DNA of 64,000 nucleotides from Monomorium pharaonis. Its lineage: Eukaryota; Arthropoda; Insecta; Hymenoptera; Formicidae. Shown piece after piece: positions 10,641-23,108 of the stretch. The notes under the pieces are model-generated. The model did no database searches, was not told the origin of the DNA, and was given only the letters and a program-made list of their open reading frames with translations. A program made the translations under genes and the position numbers. Numbering within the stretch: the first letter of the stretch is position 1; each line of letters starts with the position of its first letter. Location: positions 13,435,197 to 13,499,196 of the forward strand of contig NC_050476.1 of the NCBI RefSeq assembly GCF_013373865.1, in the 5' to 3' direction.

Positions 10641-11700
10641 GTCCTAAATTTAATATGTACTGTTGATAAAAATAATTATTAAAAAAATGGAATTTTTATT
10701 TTATTTTTTAATCTCTAGTTGCAGTTTAAAGATATCCGATTTAAGAAATCTTTTAGATATCAGTTTCATGATATCTTTCTGTTCTCAAAAAACAGCGCAT
10801 TGCTTAACATTCTGACATCATTATGTTATCTTTTAAAAGTCTCTTTATGTTATCGTTTTCAGAAATAGGATATCTTTTAGAGATCTTTTTGACAACATAT
10901 TTTTACTGGGTATATATATATATATACAGGGTGTTTGATATTTTTTTATGGAATGTTTATGAGCAGGTAGAGCGCATGAAACTGAACAGAAAAGTCCTTA
11001 TTGTTTTTCCATTTTCGTAATAGTTAACAAGTTAGTGACTTGTAAAATTTTCTGTATTAGCCCGGCCTACCGGCAAATGCAAGCGCGCTGAGCGCCCGGC
11101 CGCGGCGGCTGCCTCTCCCCAGCGTTTGAACCTTGAGATTGCTAGGCGCGCGGGGGGAATTGTTACAACAAGCGACAGTGGCTACGCACAAACGACGCAT
11201 AACGCTAAATTCTCCCTTCGAGTTATGATAGTTTCTTACCTCTTTTAATGAAAATAAAATTTTTAACGACAAAAAGTATGTGTGTACGTGTACATACATG
11301 AGTACAAAAAATATCAGTTCTAATGCTTAAAGAAGTGATTACTAAATTTATTGTTTTAATAAATAACGATTATTTTTAATAAAAAATATTTTTTTGATGA
11401 TAGTCTTAAACGCCGTAAACTGTCATTATAAATTTTAAAAGAAGTTGTTATCATATGCTCGAAACAAAATTTATGCTTCTCCAAAAAACATTAGAAAATT
11501 TTATCGATTAAAATGGAAATGAGTTATTTAATTTTTAATTAAGGATATAAAGTTAAAACAAACATTTTATTTGGTTGTTATTTCCATTTTCCAAACCAGA
11601 ACATTACTTCTAATTTAAACCAAGTAAGAATATATATATCCTATTACAATTTTAATATAATTTTTAATATAATTTAATAACAATGCATGTTTTTTTAACA
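10640..11700. other. AT-rich spacer with a CAGGGTGTTT repeat
   Basis: 10640-10925 is AT-rich with GATATCTTTT-type short repeats. At 10927 CAGGGTGTTTGA, a common Tc1/mariner-type end, introduces a segment that includes a GC-rich patch at 11060-11200. Its right end is not identified. 11300-11700 is AT-rich and leads into the splice acceptor of the next gene. No other gene seen. Confidence 0.4.
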
Positions 11701-11718
11701 AAAAGCAAAGAAAACTAG

Positions 11719-12038
11719 GCTCTACAGGACGATTGCTGGAAAAATGTGAGAAAAGTATTGGAAAACTTACAGAAGAAATTTTATCTGAAAATAATATGAA
11801 AATTGAAAGACATAAGGAAATACTGGCTGAATATAGGCAAATACGACATATATATGAGGATATAGCAAAAACGTTAAAAGAAGGATTTACAATGGCCAAT
11901 AAACTCAGAGAAGACAAAAATAAACTTTTACAACATTTAATCCTAAAAGAAAAAGAGCAAGATAGAGATAGAGAAAGATGGAAAGATATAGACAGAGATG
12001 GAGGAAGAGAGAGAGAGGAGAGATGTAGGGAGAGATGA
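11719..12038 (+). CDS. Harbinger partner (Myb/SANT-like) protein, C-terminal exon only
   Basis: A splice acceptor AAAACTAG ends at 11718. The exon then reads TGRLLEKCEKSIGKLTEEIL and continues with a charged helical region to about 11945. Its resemblance to C-terminal tails of the second protein of PIF/Harbinger elements is recalled, not searched. In that family the partner is a trihelix/SANT-type DNA-binding protein needed to bring the transposase to DNA. Here the N-terminal exon with the DNA-binding domain is not found. The last 30 residues run into a (GA)-rich microsatellite (ERERERE-like), so the true end is uncertain. It lies convergent with the HARBI1-type transposase, as expected for one element. 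Confidence 0.5.
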
Positions 12039-12136
12039 AGAGAGAGAAAGATGGAGAGATATAAGAGATGAAAAAAGAGAAAGATGGAGAGATATTGGGA
12101 GAGATGGAGAAAGAGATGGAAAAATATAAGGAGACG

Positions 12137-12189
<53 letters not shown>

Positions 12190-12190
12190 T
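12015..12190. repeat. GA-rich microsatellite
   Basis: Imperfect GAGAGA/GATGGA repeats from about 12000, then a pure (GA)n run at 12141-12186. It extends the end of the adjacent frame artificially. Confidence 0.9.
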
Positions 12191-12567
12191 GATAGAAAGA
12201 TCTCGAGAGATAAGACTTACTATAAAATAAGTTAGAAAATGAGTTACAATTTAATTACGTTATGTTGCAATATTATGGATTAATACATTTTTATTTTTTT
12301 AATAATTAGTTAGATTTTTTATTAAAGTAATTTTTATTTTATTTTTTGTTTTGTTTGTGTAATGCAAGATAACGTACAAATTAATTTTGTTTTGTTTGTG
12401 TAATGCAAGATAATGTACAAATAAACACTTATTTGAACAAATATTTATTCAGATACTTGTCGACATATTTCATTACGAATTTGCACTCCACTTTCATATT
12501 CTCTGTATACTTCATTTTCTTCAATATTGCGTACTTCTACATCAGGATACTCATTATCAATAGGCGG
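12190..12567. other. AT-rich stretch between convergent Harbinger genes
   Basis: AT-rich with a short direct duplication: TTTTGTTTGTGTAATGCAAGATAA(T/C)GTACAAAT occurs at about 12346 and 12388. No gene seen. Confidence 0.6.
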
Positions 12568-13908
12568 TTAAAAGAATTGCAAATCTCTTGCACTTGCCAT
12601 ATTGTGAAGTACGCCACATGCGTGTATCACACATACTATTGTAGTAATGTCTCTTAATTTGAGATGATATAGTTGTCTAAATCGCTGCTTCAAACATCCA
12701 AAAGCATTTTCTATTGTAACACGGCAAGAACTTAATTTTCTGTTAAAAATTCGTTGGACACGAGTTAAATGGCCATTGTCTCTATAAAGTACCATTAATC
12801 CTCTTAAACAAGGATACGCACTATCCCCCAGTAAATAATAATTATCTACAAGAAAAAAGTTATTACAGTGAAATATAAAAATTATTTTTTATAATTCGCG
12901 TGTTATATATTTCTTTTTAATTTACCTGAACATAGTTCACGAAGATCATGATATAATGACGAATTACGAAATACTCTGGCATCATGAACTGATCCTGGGT
13001 AACCAATAAATACATCTATAAATTTTATTTTATGATCAACTGTCCCTTGAAGATGTATAGAAAAAAATTGTTTTCGATTTATATAAGAGTCAGAATCTTC
13101 AGCAGGTCGATCTATTCTAATATGTGTTCCATCTAATAAACCTAAAAATATAAATATATTATAATATGTTTAAGTTATATAGATATATTGAAACAAAAAT
13201 ATATGAATATTACCAATAATATTAGGAAATCCTTTTGCATTTTGATAAAAAATAGCAGTTTCTGCTTTTTCAGTTGCATTTGGATATCGAATTATATTAT
13301 TTGCTAAAGTTAGAATAAAATCTGTTACTCTTGTAATTATATTGTACAAAGCACTTAATGTTATGCCAAATCTATCGGCAACATCACGATAGGATGCGCT
13401 GTGATAGCCTACAAAGATAACAAAGAATATGTTTCTCTGCAGTTATCTTTTGACGTCCTACTTCGTCTGTAAAAAGATATAAAAATTACAATCCATTTAA
13501 TGCTTTATAACATTTTACTAAATAGACCGTAGCCAAAATAAGTTAATATCACATACCTTAGTAGGGAAGTAAATATTTTGGATTCACTGAATTGATTTAT
13601 TAATCTATACGTCACTTCTCTTGATAATCTAAAATGCATGATGAAATCTATATTGTCATAATTTCTAACAATATTTTCAATGTAGTTATTTATTTTTACA
13701 TGCTGTATTCTTTGCAACACTCCAAAAATTGGGTGAAATACTCGTAATTCATTATTATGATCTAAAATAACAATTAGGTTAGGTTACATTTATTTCGTTA
13801 TAAACTTTTAAATTGTAATTTTTTTCTCTTTTATTATATATTACCATTATCATTTTCGTCTAGGATTGGTTCTAATGGAAGTGGTATTTGAAAAAAGTCT
13901 TCTTCATC
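12568..13908 (-). pseudogene. PIF/Harbinger transposase (HARBI1-type), 3' exons
   Basis: Minus-strand exons: 13214 to about 13420, 12926-13141 and 12568-12845, with GT-AG introns at 13142-13213 and 12846-12925, preceded by 13505-13720 and by about 13855-13908. The DDE catalytic residues are visible: D in LLDGTHIRID, D in GYPGSVHDARVF, E in SSCRVTIENAFGCLKQRF; the C-terminus VIHACGVLHNMA is also typical. A one-base frameshift near 13425 separates RQKITAEKHIL from GYHSASYRDVADRFGI, so it is not intact. The start of the protein is not here: the first exon resumes at 40145-40196, beyond the 26 kb insertion. Family role: excision and insertion of Harbinger elements with the partner protein at 11719. 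Confidence 0.85.
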
Positions 13909-13934
13909 AGCCCGAGTAAAAAATTTTCTGGGAA

Positions 13935-14570
13935 TAATTTATCACTATCCAAAAACTGGCTAGTTTTTACTGGTTAAGATTAATTATGCAGTAACTGTTC
14001 CTAAACTGGACAGAAAAATACTGACTATTGTTTCATGATCTCTTACTAATCAGAAATTAGGCTAGAAAAAATGGTAAGTAAATGCTGCGCAGTTTCTTTC
14101 CAACAAAAACTGAAAAATACGGATCAGTGTTTCTTGTCCAGTTCCTGACCATATACTGTTTAAGAAAAAATAATAAGTAAATGATAGGCAGTTTCTGTCC
14201 AGCGATAACTCGAAAAATACTGACCAACATTTCTTGGCCAGTTCCTGATCAAGAACTAGACAAGAAGAAATGATAAATAAGTACTGGTCAGTTTCTGTCC
14301 GGCAAAACTAAAAAAATACTGACCAGTGTTTCTTGACCAGTTCCTGACCAGAAAATAGGTAAGAAAAAATGAAAAAGTAAGTGCCGATCAGTTTCTGTTA
14401 TGCAAAAACTAAAAAAATACTGACCAGTGTTTCTTGGCCAGTTCCTGATCAGAAAATAAGCAAGAAAAAAATGATAAGTGCTGATCAGTTTCTGTTATGC
14501 AAAAATTCGAGAAATACTGACTAGTGTTTCTTGGTCACTTCCTATTAAAAAACTATGCAAGAAATAATTA
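13935..14570. repeat. Left subterminal repeat array of the CACTA-like element
   Basis: About six degenerate units of roughly 90-105 bp, each with GACCAGTGTTTCTTGGCCAG or similar, CAGTTTCTGT, and AATGATAAGTAAGTGCTG-like blocks. The palindromic core CTGACCAG/CTGATCAG recurs in both orientations. In plant CACTA elements such subterminal repeats bind an accessory protein; a similar role here is inference. Confidence 0.75.
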
Positions 14571-15145
14571 GTAATTTAAGAAAGCTTGAGAACAATTTTG
14601 GCTGCGTTTTCCAATATACACTGCTGAAAATATTCACGTTACGTATATATTATAGATTTTTACTACTGGCAGTAATAGCAACAATTTTCGAAAAAATATT
14701 GTTACAATTTTTAATGTAACAAATATTTTGTATACAACAAAAGTTTTTGTAATTTTTTAAGTGTTTCCTGCAATATTCTAAAAGCTTCCAATAGATCCAT
14801 TGAATAGTTTCTTCCAAAAAAACTCATATAACTAGTAAATATTAATAATTCACGTCCAAAGATAAATAAAAATAAATAAAAAATAATAATTAAATATTAA
14901 ATATTAAAAAATATTAAAATATATTAAAATATTAAAATTTTAAAATAAAAATATTTTCATAAATCACGTACTAATTGTCACACAAAATATTTTTTTATTG
15001 AAGCAATATGTTGTTTGGGTCGTGTACATAACTCGCAATAATAACTATTATTAATAACAATAATAAAAATAACAACCAAAATAACCTAATAAGGTAATAC
15101 GAGCTATTAACAATAAATCACAAATAATTTTATTTTATATTGCAA
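14570..15145. other. AT-rich interior of the CACTA-like element
   Basis: No gene, tandem repeat or terminus recognised. It is likely 3' flanking DNA of the adjacent minus-strand DUF4806-type gene. Confidence 0.5.
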
Positions 15146-15399
15146 TTAAGTTTCTTCAATTTCATTAATTTCTTCATTGTGTTCCGTATCTTCATTACTT
15201 TCTACATTTTCGTCATTATTCTCTTCATAAGCTGCATTAGGTATTCTTAATTTATTTTTTCTTTGTAAATTCCAGTCTTTAGCATTGGAAATAACATTTC
15301 CCAGAGCTTTGTAAAATGAGTTTTCTGTTATATTAAAATCTGCGTTGATAAAAATTTCTGTAAATAAAATTAAATAAAATTGAAAATGCAATATTTACG

Positions 15400-15436
<37 letters not shown>

Positions 15437-16000
15437 GTTTTTAATGGTTATTAATGTTAATTATTTACCAAATAGTTCTTTGCAGAAATACGTCTTATTA
15501 AAAATATGTTTATCTTTTGTTTGTTTTACGGCCGTAAATTGGATTATAACATTTTTTGTAAAATATTTTCGTAATATAATTACAATATTTCTTGATATAC
15601 TTAAATTATTGTCCATTAAAATACTGATAGATTTAATCTAAAAGTAAATTACTAATGTAATAAAATATTATAGAATTGTATAAGTATTAATTATATTATT
15701 CTCTTACAAAGAAGTTTTTATATTCTTGTTTTTCTTCCAGCAATTTTGAAAACTTATAGAATTCATCTACAGTGTTGAAAGGCAATCTAATGTACTTACA
15801 TAGAACATTTCTATTTAGAATATTAATATTATTTGATAATACTTCATAAATTTTGTTATTTAATTCCTTGTTAGATTTTTGTAATGCTTTTATACAATAT
15901 TCCAAGTTATTTAATTTCTTTAAAATCAATGCCATATCTACAATCAAAAAACGTTATTGAAAATGAAAAAAATAACATATATAAATCTAGCTATTACTGC

Positions 16001-16639
16001 TGTTACGTCCGGCGGGGTTTTAGGGAGCGTGCGAGCGGAACAATAAGGAAAACGAACGAAAACGGATATTAATTTGATTCATTTATTTCCGGTAACACCA
16101 GTCTTATTCGGGCCGGGATTACAGTATCCGACCTTACTGTTTTAATTTCTAGTATTACGGGCCCTCGATAGCCCGATTGGAAAGGAGTGCCTTGGCCTCG
16201 GGGCGTCCCGTTAATCGCGTCGGCCATAGATGGCCCGGCGCCGGGGGCAGCCTCTCCGGGAGGCGGCGTTGGCGGTTTTGGCGACGCTGGCGCGCGAGCC
16301 GAAAAAAGCTCCCGAGGTGTCGGGAGGGGTGCCGTAACTTGGCGCTCTAACTAGCCCCTGAGGGAGTGGAGGTAAAAACACCCGCGGGTCGAATACTCCT
16401 CCGGATTCGTATTCTGCCTGGAGCCGCTTTAACTGAATACGGCGTCCGGCTCGCCGTGCTCTGCCCATTCTGTACGCAGTAATGCCATTTCTATTATTAG
16501 CGCGCGCAAAACGCGTGGTTTGATATCGACAATTAATGAGGATGGGATGGAGATCTCTTTATTACGAGAATTTTTTAATCGCTTGATCGCCTTACAATTG
16601 AGATGGCATAAAAGATTTGCGCGGAAATGCTCAGTCGGT

Positions 16640-16705
<66 letters not shown>

Positions 16706-17004
16706 CAACGTCCGATCCCTCTGAGGTAGCGCGAAAGGCGCGCTCACGCAGGGGGAACCGGGGTGGCCGCGCTATCGGGGAAGACGCGCTGACGTCGCGA
16801 GTCCTCCCGATGCGCAAGCAAATCTCACTCTCCTCCGCAGAACTCTTCACTAGGCAAAGAGAAAAGAAAAGAAGAGAAAAAAAAATGAATCCCTCAAATT
16901 TCGAATCAATCACTCACTTTATATAGAACAAAGGGGAACAGCGCTGAACTCTTGTACCTTTACACACGTTTTCGCACACTTGCTCGCAATCGGATCTATA
17001 CAAT

Positions 17005-17046
<42 letters not shown>

Positions 17047-18529
17047 GAAACATAAGAGAGGGTTAGGTGCGGAAGTTGCCGCCTCGATTCACACAGATTG
17101 AGTATAAACTACCGAAATAATCAAAAGTCCAAAATTCACTATTTTAATTGTCACTCGAACGGCTAAGTCCGAAGTATAATCTCGCGGAAATAATCAAAAA
17201 TCCGAAATTCACTATTTTAATTGTCACTCGAACGGCTGAGTCCGGAGTATAATCTCGCGGAAATAATCAAAAATCCGAAATTCACTATTTTAATTGTCAC
17301 TCGAACGGCTGAGTCCGGAGTATAATCTCGCGGAAATAATCAAAAATCCGAAATTCACTATTTTAATTGTCACTCGAACGGCTGAGTCCGGAGTATAATC
17401 TCGCGGAAATAATCAAAAATCCGAAATTCACTATTTTAATTGTCACTCGAACGGCTGAGTCCGGAGTATAATCTCGCGGAAATAATCAAAAATCCGAAAT
17501 TCACTATTTTAATTGTCACTCGAACGGCTAAGTCCGGAGTATAATCTCGCGGAAATAATCAAAAATCCGAAATTCACTATTTTAATTGTCATTCGAACGG
17601 CTGAGTCCGGAGTATGATCTCGCGGAAATAATCTAAGTCCGAACTTCGCGAATTGATTTCACTCTCGAGCGGCTAAGTCCGTGATCACGATTTTAATTCT
17701 CGCAGAAATATTCTAAGTCCGAAAAGCAATTCTAACAATGACACGCTACGTACTCTCCGTCAGAATCGAGAAGGCAAATCCGGGTTTCGCCCGAAAATCT
17801 CGCCTTATATACTTCAAAGTGAGGGTAATCGGGGGTGAAGAGCTATGAGCGGTGGGTCGTAAATTACCCGACGCCTGTCAATTATTTCCGCAATTAGTCA
17901 ATTTTTATGTTTGATTCTACTTCCGTCGGATGGGATTCCGTTCCCGCGTTCATATTCTCCACTTGCGCGGAGCGGGACTATCGCCCACTCTTTTTAATCG
18001 AACGAATTCCTAACTCCAGTTTTTCACTACGGACCTCGGGATACGACGCCCAGCGACCACGGAGGTTCTGCGTGCTCCTCATCGCGCCCGGAGTCCGCTG
18101 GAGTTATTTATCGCTAATTAAGGACGCTCGGCCATCGCCGCCCCGCGCCGAATACTTCCCCACGTTCGCGGGTGCACAGCCACGCGCAACAGTAGAGTCC
18201 CGTCTCCTCTCTAACGAATCATTATTAAGTTAATTTAATTAATTAACTTATGCGGTTTATTTTATCAGTCTGAGGCTGAGGTGCCTCAGAATGAATCTCC
18301 CCCCCAAAAAAGGGGTCGCTTACCTTTGGAGATTTTTCGTTTCCCTCGGTAATTTGCTCATAATTAGCGTTTTATAAGCATCCGTATGGACCGCATGCTT
18401 ACAGCGCGTGATACCCTGAGCCCGGCGGCGCGTGAACGCTAGCGTCTAGCTACCAGGCAACACGATTTTTCGGCGCGGTGCTCCGCATGCTCGTAACGGA
18501 CGGTGAGAATGATTTAACCGGACGTAACA
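16001..18529. mobile_element. Solo LTR-like element, 2.5 kb, TGTTACGTCCGG family
   Basis: Begins TGTTACGTCCGGCGGGG and ends CCGGACGTAACA, flanked by a perfect 4-bp duplication CTGC (15997-16000, 18530-18533). TG...CA ends with a 4-bp duplication are usual for Gypsy-type LTRs, and no internal coding region remains. It contains a (GA)n run at about 16645-16702, a (TA)n run at about 17008-17043, a TTTATATAG promoter-like motif near 16918, and a 73-bp tandem array. The second family member is 43656-45563. An alternative is a TIR element, since the outer 12 bases are inverted repeats of each other. Confidence 0.65.
17112..17720. repeat. 73-bp tandem repeat, about 8 copies
   Basis: The marker CTCGCGGAAATAATC recurs every 73 bp (for example CGGAAA at 17185 and 17258). 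Each unit holds CACTATTTTAATTGTCACTC and GAACGGCTGAGTCCGGAGTA. The central copies are almost identical and the outer ones drift, indicating recent expansion by unequal exchange within the LTR. Confidence 0.9.
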
Positions 18530-18724
18530 CTGCCTACAACTTTCTCCTCTGTTGTTGTAGAACTTTCTTGTACTTCTACATTATAATTATCAGCATTACT
18601 GCTTGTAGTTGGTTGGTCCATATTAAAATGACTTTTTTTTATTATTATTGGTGTGAGAACGTTTTCTATTGATTTTATTGATGGTCCTGGAATTAAAATT
18701 AAGATGTAGTTTGTGAAAATGTAA

Positions 18725-18740
18725 ATGTGTATTTTGTGTG

Positions 18741-18792
<52 letters not shown>

Positions 18793-18810
18793 TGTGTGTG
18801 TGATGTGTTA
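18725..18810. repeat. GT microsatellite
   Basis: A (GT)n run at about 18741-18791, slightly interrupted before and after. It lies in intron or spacer DNA of the DUF4806-type gene. Confidence 0.9.
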
Positions 18811-19799
18811 TTATATTATTTACATTTTATTTTTCACTTTATACGTACCCTTTGATGTTTGCCTTTTTTCTAACATTTTCGCTTTTTTCCTACTTGTTGA
18901 AATTTCTCTCAAGTTTTCATTATTTGATTCTACATTGTAAAATATTATACTTATTATTTAATAAGCATATAAAAATAATGTAAAAATTGTGTGCAATATA
19001 TAATAACTGATACCACTGATCCGATGAATTTGTTTCAGATGCCATACTTCTTGCAACAGTAGGTGATAACGCGTTCTTTAAAATATCATCTATTTCGTGT
19101 TTCTTTCTTTTATTTTGTGATATAATTTGTTTTGTTATTTTATCAATTTGTTCGGAGCAATCTGCACTATCACAATCTGTTGTGAAAGCATAATTTTCGT
19201 CTTTTAAACGGTTCAATCGCTGCATTGCTTTTTCATAAGAGTCTGTAAAGTTACAAACACGATAGTAGACACAAATGTTAAATAAAGAATAATTTTCAGT
19301 TAGATTGATCGCGCCACCACAGCTAAAAGATTAATAATACGGTACCTGCTTGTCCTTTAATTACAATTGCGCATGTGAACCATTCGATATTTGGATCTTT
19401 TTTCGCTTTCACAATATCGTGAAATTGTTGACATCTTTTCTTTGTATATGGTGGTGGTAAGAAAGGAGTTTTTAATGTTTTTTCTGTTGAATCGTAAAAT
19501 ATCCAATTACTTGGGACACAATCAATAGATTTTCTGCTCTTATCACTAGACGAATCATTAATAAATTCAATTAATGTGTAATTTTTCATTGTAAAAAACT
19601 TCCGTTCTTATAACACATTCACTGCAATTACGCTAACAGCGTGAAGATAAATGTAATAGATAGATGTTTATTTTCCATGACAGTAACCGAAAAAAGATGA
19701 ATGTTGAAAAAAACAACGATCTATCTATTAACTTCACAATGTTTACGTGAATTGCAGACATTGCAGTGAATATTATAAGAACAGAAGTTTTTTTACAAT

Positions 19800-20800
19800 A
19801 AAAAAGTTACGCGTTAATTGAATTTATTAGTGATTTGTCTAGTGATAAGAACAGGAAATCTGTTGATTATGTTCCAAGTAACTGAATATTCTAGGATGTG
19901 ACAAACAAAACATTAAAAACTTTTTTACCACGAAGAAAAGACGTCAACAATTTTACAATATTGTGAAAGAGGAAAAAGTTCCAAATATCGAATGGTTCAC
20001 ATGCGCAATTGCAATTAAGGCGGGTCAAGCAGGTACAATATTATTAACTTTTTAAACGTGACGCAATCTAACTGAAAATTATCATCCCTATTTAACATTT
20101 ACTTTGTGTCTACTATTGTGTTTGTAATTTTACAGACTCTTATGAAAAATCACTGCAGCAATTAAACCGTTAAAAAAAATTATGCAGATTGTGATAGTGA
20201 TCGCCTCAAACAAATTTATAAAATAATTAAACAAATTATAACCCAAAATAAAAGAAATAAATATATAATATTTTAAAGAACGCGTCACCATCTACTGTTG
20301 TAAGAAGTATAACATCCAATACAAATTCATCGAACAGTGGTTAGTTATTATATTGTACACAATTTTTATATTATTTTTATATACTTTTTATATGCTTTTT
20401 TATGCTTTATTCTAACAAAGAACTAAATAACAAAGTCGATGAAGTGTTATCAAATAATATCAATATTTCAAATAAAAATGTCATACGTCAGGACGTTAGA
20501 TTATCTTTCAACACTAATATAGATAAAATCAATAAATTTTTAAAATTGCTGAAAGAAAAACAGAAACATCAAAAGTTCTTTGTAAGAATATAATTAATAC
20601 TTATAATCGATCAGTATTTTAATAGACAATAATTTGAGCATATCAAGAAATATCGGAGCATATCAGAGCATATCGGAAATAATATTTTACGAAAATATTT
20701 CACAAAAATCCAATGTTACGATCCAATTTACGACCGTAAAACGAATAAAAAATAAACATATATTTAATAAGATATATTTCTGTAAAAAAATATTTGATAA
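19800..20800 (+). pseudogene. Mirrored DUF4806-type copy, decayed
   Basis: This plus-strand sequence is an inverted, diverged copy of 15467-19600. Exon 1 equivalent at about 19810-20031 ends CAGGTACAAT as in the other copy, and a TGA replaces the Trp of the SNWIF block. Exon 2 equivalent is about 20139-20340, exon 4 about 20402-20585 (NNINISNKNVIRQDVRLSFN), exon 5 about 20610-20790. Exon 3 is not seen. The 19590-19800 spacer is itself palindromic about 19697, so the two genes are head to head around a shared centre. The last exon resembles 35826-35900, beyond the nested insertions. Confidence 0.55.
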
Positions 20801-20820
20801 ATAATTAACATTAAAAACAT

Positions 20821-21324
20821 CCCGGGAAAAAAAGTTTATATCTAATTATGTATAATTATATCATATTATATATAATTACATATAATAGGATCAATTTATA
20901 TATTAATTTATATATAATTATATCAAAATATTTATAACTTTATATCAAATTATGCAACATTATATTTTTGAGTGGACAATTATATATAATTGTATCAAAA
21001 TATTTATAACCCCATATTGAATTATACAACATTTTATTAAAATTACTTTTCAAATAAATAAATATATATAATTATATCAAGATATTTATAAACCCATATT
21101 GAATTATACAGCATTATATTAGAATTCTTTTTTGGTTAAATAATTATATGTAATTATATCAAAATATTAATTTATAATTCCATATCATATTTCCATTTTT
21201 ACATATATAATCCATTTTTATATAAAAAAATTTTATATAATTAACCTTTTTTATATAATAAATGCAATCACAATTATGGTAAATGTAATTAAATTTCTAA
21301 CATTCTATATTATATAAATTTAAA
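20821..21324. mobile_element. AT-rich CCCGGGAAAAAA-type MITE, right end unclear
   Basis: Starts CCCGGGAAAAAAAGTTTATA and consists of TATATAATTATATCA-like short repeats. A compact relative with both ends is 35616-35770. No end could be placed before repeat X at about 21325. No coding sequence. Confidence 0.4.
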
Positions 21325-21431
21325 AAGTATGTAGTTCGCGGATTGCCGCTGGGCGACGCACGCGGCACCTTTCTCCTAATGCAATTTACACTCTAAAGGC
21401 TACATAAAAGATTACCCATGGTGACAGAAAC
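21325..21431. repeat. Interspersed repeat X, copy 2, left part
   Basis: TAGTTCGCGGATTGCCGCT and following bases match 1217-1330. The copy is cut by a hAT insertion and resumes at 35469. The last 8 bases ACAGAAAC are the hAT target duplication. Confidence 0.6.
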
Positions 21432-22530
21432 TAGGGATGTTCGATTCTCTTAGAAGAATCGATTTTTGAATCGATTCAGAATCGAATTGTGAAAATCGAT
21501 TCTCTTGAAAAATCGGAATTAAAGAATCGATTTTGCAAGAATCGATCTAAAAAATCGTAAAAAATTATGTCTATATAATTAAAAAATCTAAATTAGTAAA
21601 TTTTAATTAGTTCCTTATAATTTTTAAAATTTTAATAAATGAAATAAGTATAAATTAAATTAAGCTTTAAATTTTTGAAAAAATTTATATTAATAATAGC
21701 GAAGTATTAAATTTACATATATACATATATATATATATATATATTTATATAATAGATATGTATACAATAGAAATACAAAAATACTTATTCGTCTTTTAAT
21801 TGCCAATCTTTAATGGATAAGGAATTTAAAAATAATAATTCTTGTAAATGATCGGGCGAAAGTCGATTCCTGGAGTCTGTTAAAATATTGCCAGCCCTTG
21901 AAAACAACCTCTCAGAAGGCACTGACGTTCCAACAACTGCTAAGTATTTTTTAGCAATAACGCTGAGAGTCGGATATATTGAGGCGAAGTTTGTCCAATA
22001 AGATATTGGATTTTCTCTGCGATCTATCATTGGTTGATTTAAGTAGTGCCTTAAGTCTGTTGGAATTTCATCTTGGTGCCATTGGATAGTATTTATATTT
22101 TTATTTTTGAGAAGATCATCGTGAAAGGACCATAGATCATCAGTTTTGTCTGATATTTCCATGTTCGTTTCAGCAACTAAAACATCAGATTGTTTAGACA
22201 TATTTGTCTGATCTAATTCCCTCATCCATCTAGCAATACGACCGATTGCATACGAACATGACACAGACTGATTAAAATGTAATTTCTTGAACCTAGGATC
22301 TAGAATCGTTGAAGTTGCCATAATAGAATTTTCTTCTATGTGTCCAAATCTCACCGAAATAGAGTTTTGAAGACGATCAACTAAAGAAAGTGCAGTTGGC
22401 GTTTTTAGACTCTCACGAAGTTTTTCGTTTTTATTTTTTAAGCAATTTATCAATGGAATGATTTTGCTAGCCGTGACAAATTGTTCTCCACATATTTCCT
22501 TTGTAAGTTGTTCAAGTGGTTGTAAAACTT

Positions 22531-23108
22531 TGTTGTAAGCCGATTACAACTATATCTATTAAAATTGCGACACGCATCTTTCGAAAGACGTTGCAAGAAG
22601 CACCTCTTTCGAAAGACGCACAAGAATCCGCCGCGCTCACGGAAGCCCCAATTAACTTCCGTGAGATTACAACAGCGCACTCGGAAGCAGTTCGTATCGC
22701 CCTAGAAATAGGCCCTACGCTGCAAAATCAAACCGCAAGGCTACCGCGTTCCGATGTCGAAACGCTTAGCCTCGCGGAAGCTATCGACGCCCGGTCACTG
22801 GCCCCCGAAATTGTGCCACATATCATAATATATAAACGCGACCACGCCGTGACCGAGCGGAGAGAAACATAACAACGTCCGAGCCGCGTCGCGTACTATA
22901 CACCTTATCGCGAGTGATACCTAACACCATCACAGCTGATTGTAAGCGCAAGAAACAGAAATAAAGACAACGAACAAGCACGTAAGAAACGTCTTCCTTT
23001 TCTTATACACCAAGCCGAACCATCACCCTTTGGGTCCCAACCCTTCAGGCAGAACGATCCCAACTACCGACGGGAAAGAATTCCCAAAACGAGCAAACGC
23101 TCACAACA
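22531..23108 (+). repeat. 5' LTR of the Gypsy element
   Basis: Starts TGTTGTAAGCCG and ends CTCACAACA. It has TATATAAA near 22829-22836 as a candidate promoter and AATAAA at 22960-22965 as the polyadenylation signal. A 118-codon frame across it, present in both LTRs, has no known domain and is not called a gene. Confidence 0.95.

Larger units (their letters stand above)
15149..19589 (-). pseudogene. DUF4806-type gene, six exons, interrupted by a solo LTR
   Basis: Minus-strand exons with consensus junctions: 19346-19589 (MKNYTLIEFINDSSSDKSRK..., a VPSNWIF block, then FLPPPYTKKRCQQFHDIVKA), 19014-19242, about 18534-18680 (MDQPTTSSNADN...), 15708 to about 15936 (LPFNTVDEFYKFSKLLEEKQ), about 15467-15636 (ISRNIVIILRKYFTKN) and 15149-15363 (NADFNITENSFYKALGNVIS, then an acidic tail). 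The N-terminal block, the LPFNTVDEF block and the later helical block match the layout I recall for insect DUF4806 proteins; their function is unknown. The solo LTR 16001-18529 sits at the third exon's donor site, and its 4-bp duplication GCAG includes the G of GTAATA. All exons are otherwise open, so the gene may have decayed only recently. A mirrored copy starts 235 bases away. Confidence 0.6.

Noticed and set aside
16627..16926. Arg/Glu-repeat frame and its minus counterpart
   Set aside because: Generated by the (GA)n microsatellite inside the solo LTR.
17112..17720. CRISPR-like regular repeats
   Set aside because: 73-bp head-to-tail units without unique spacers in a eukaryotic LTR; an ordinary minisatellite.
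22516..22872. 118-codon frame with the same product at 31414-31824
   Set aside because: It lies in the Gypsy LTRs, duplicated only because LTRs are; no domain, and its first codons come from unrelated flanking DNA.
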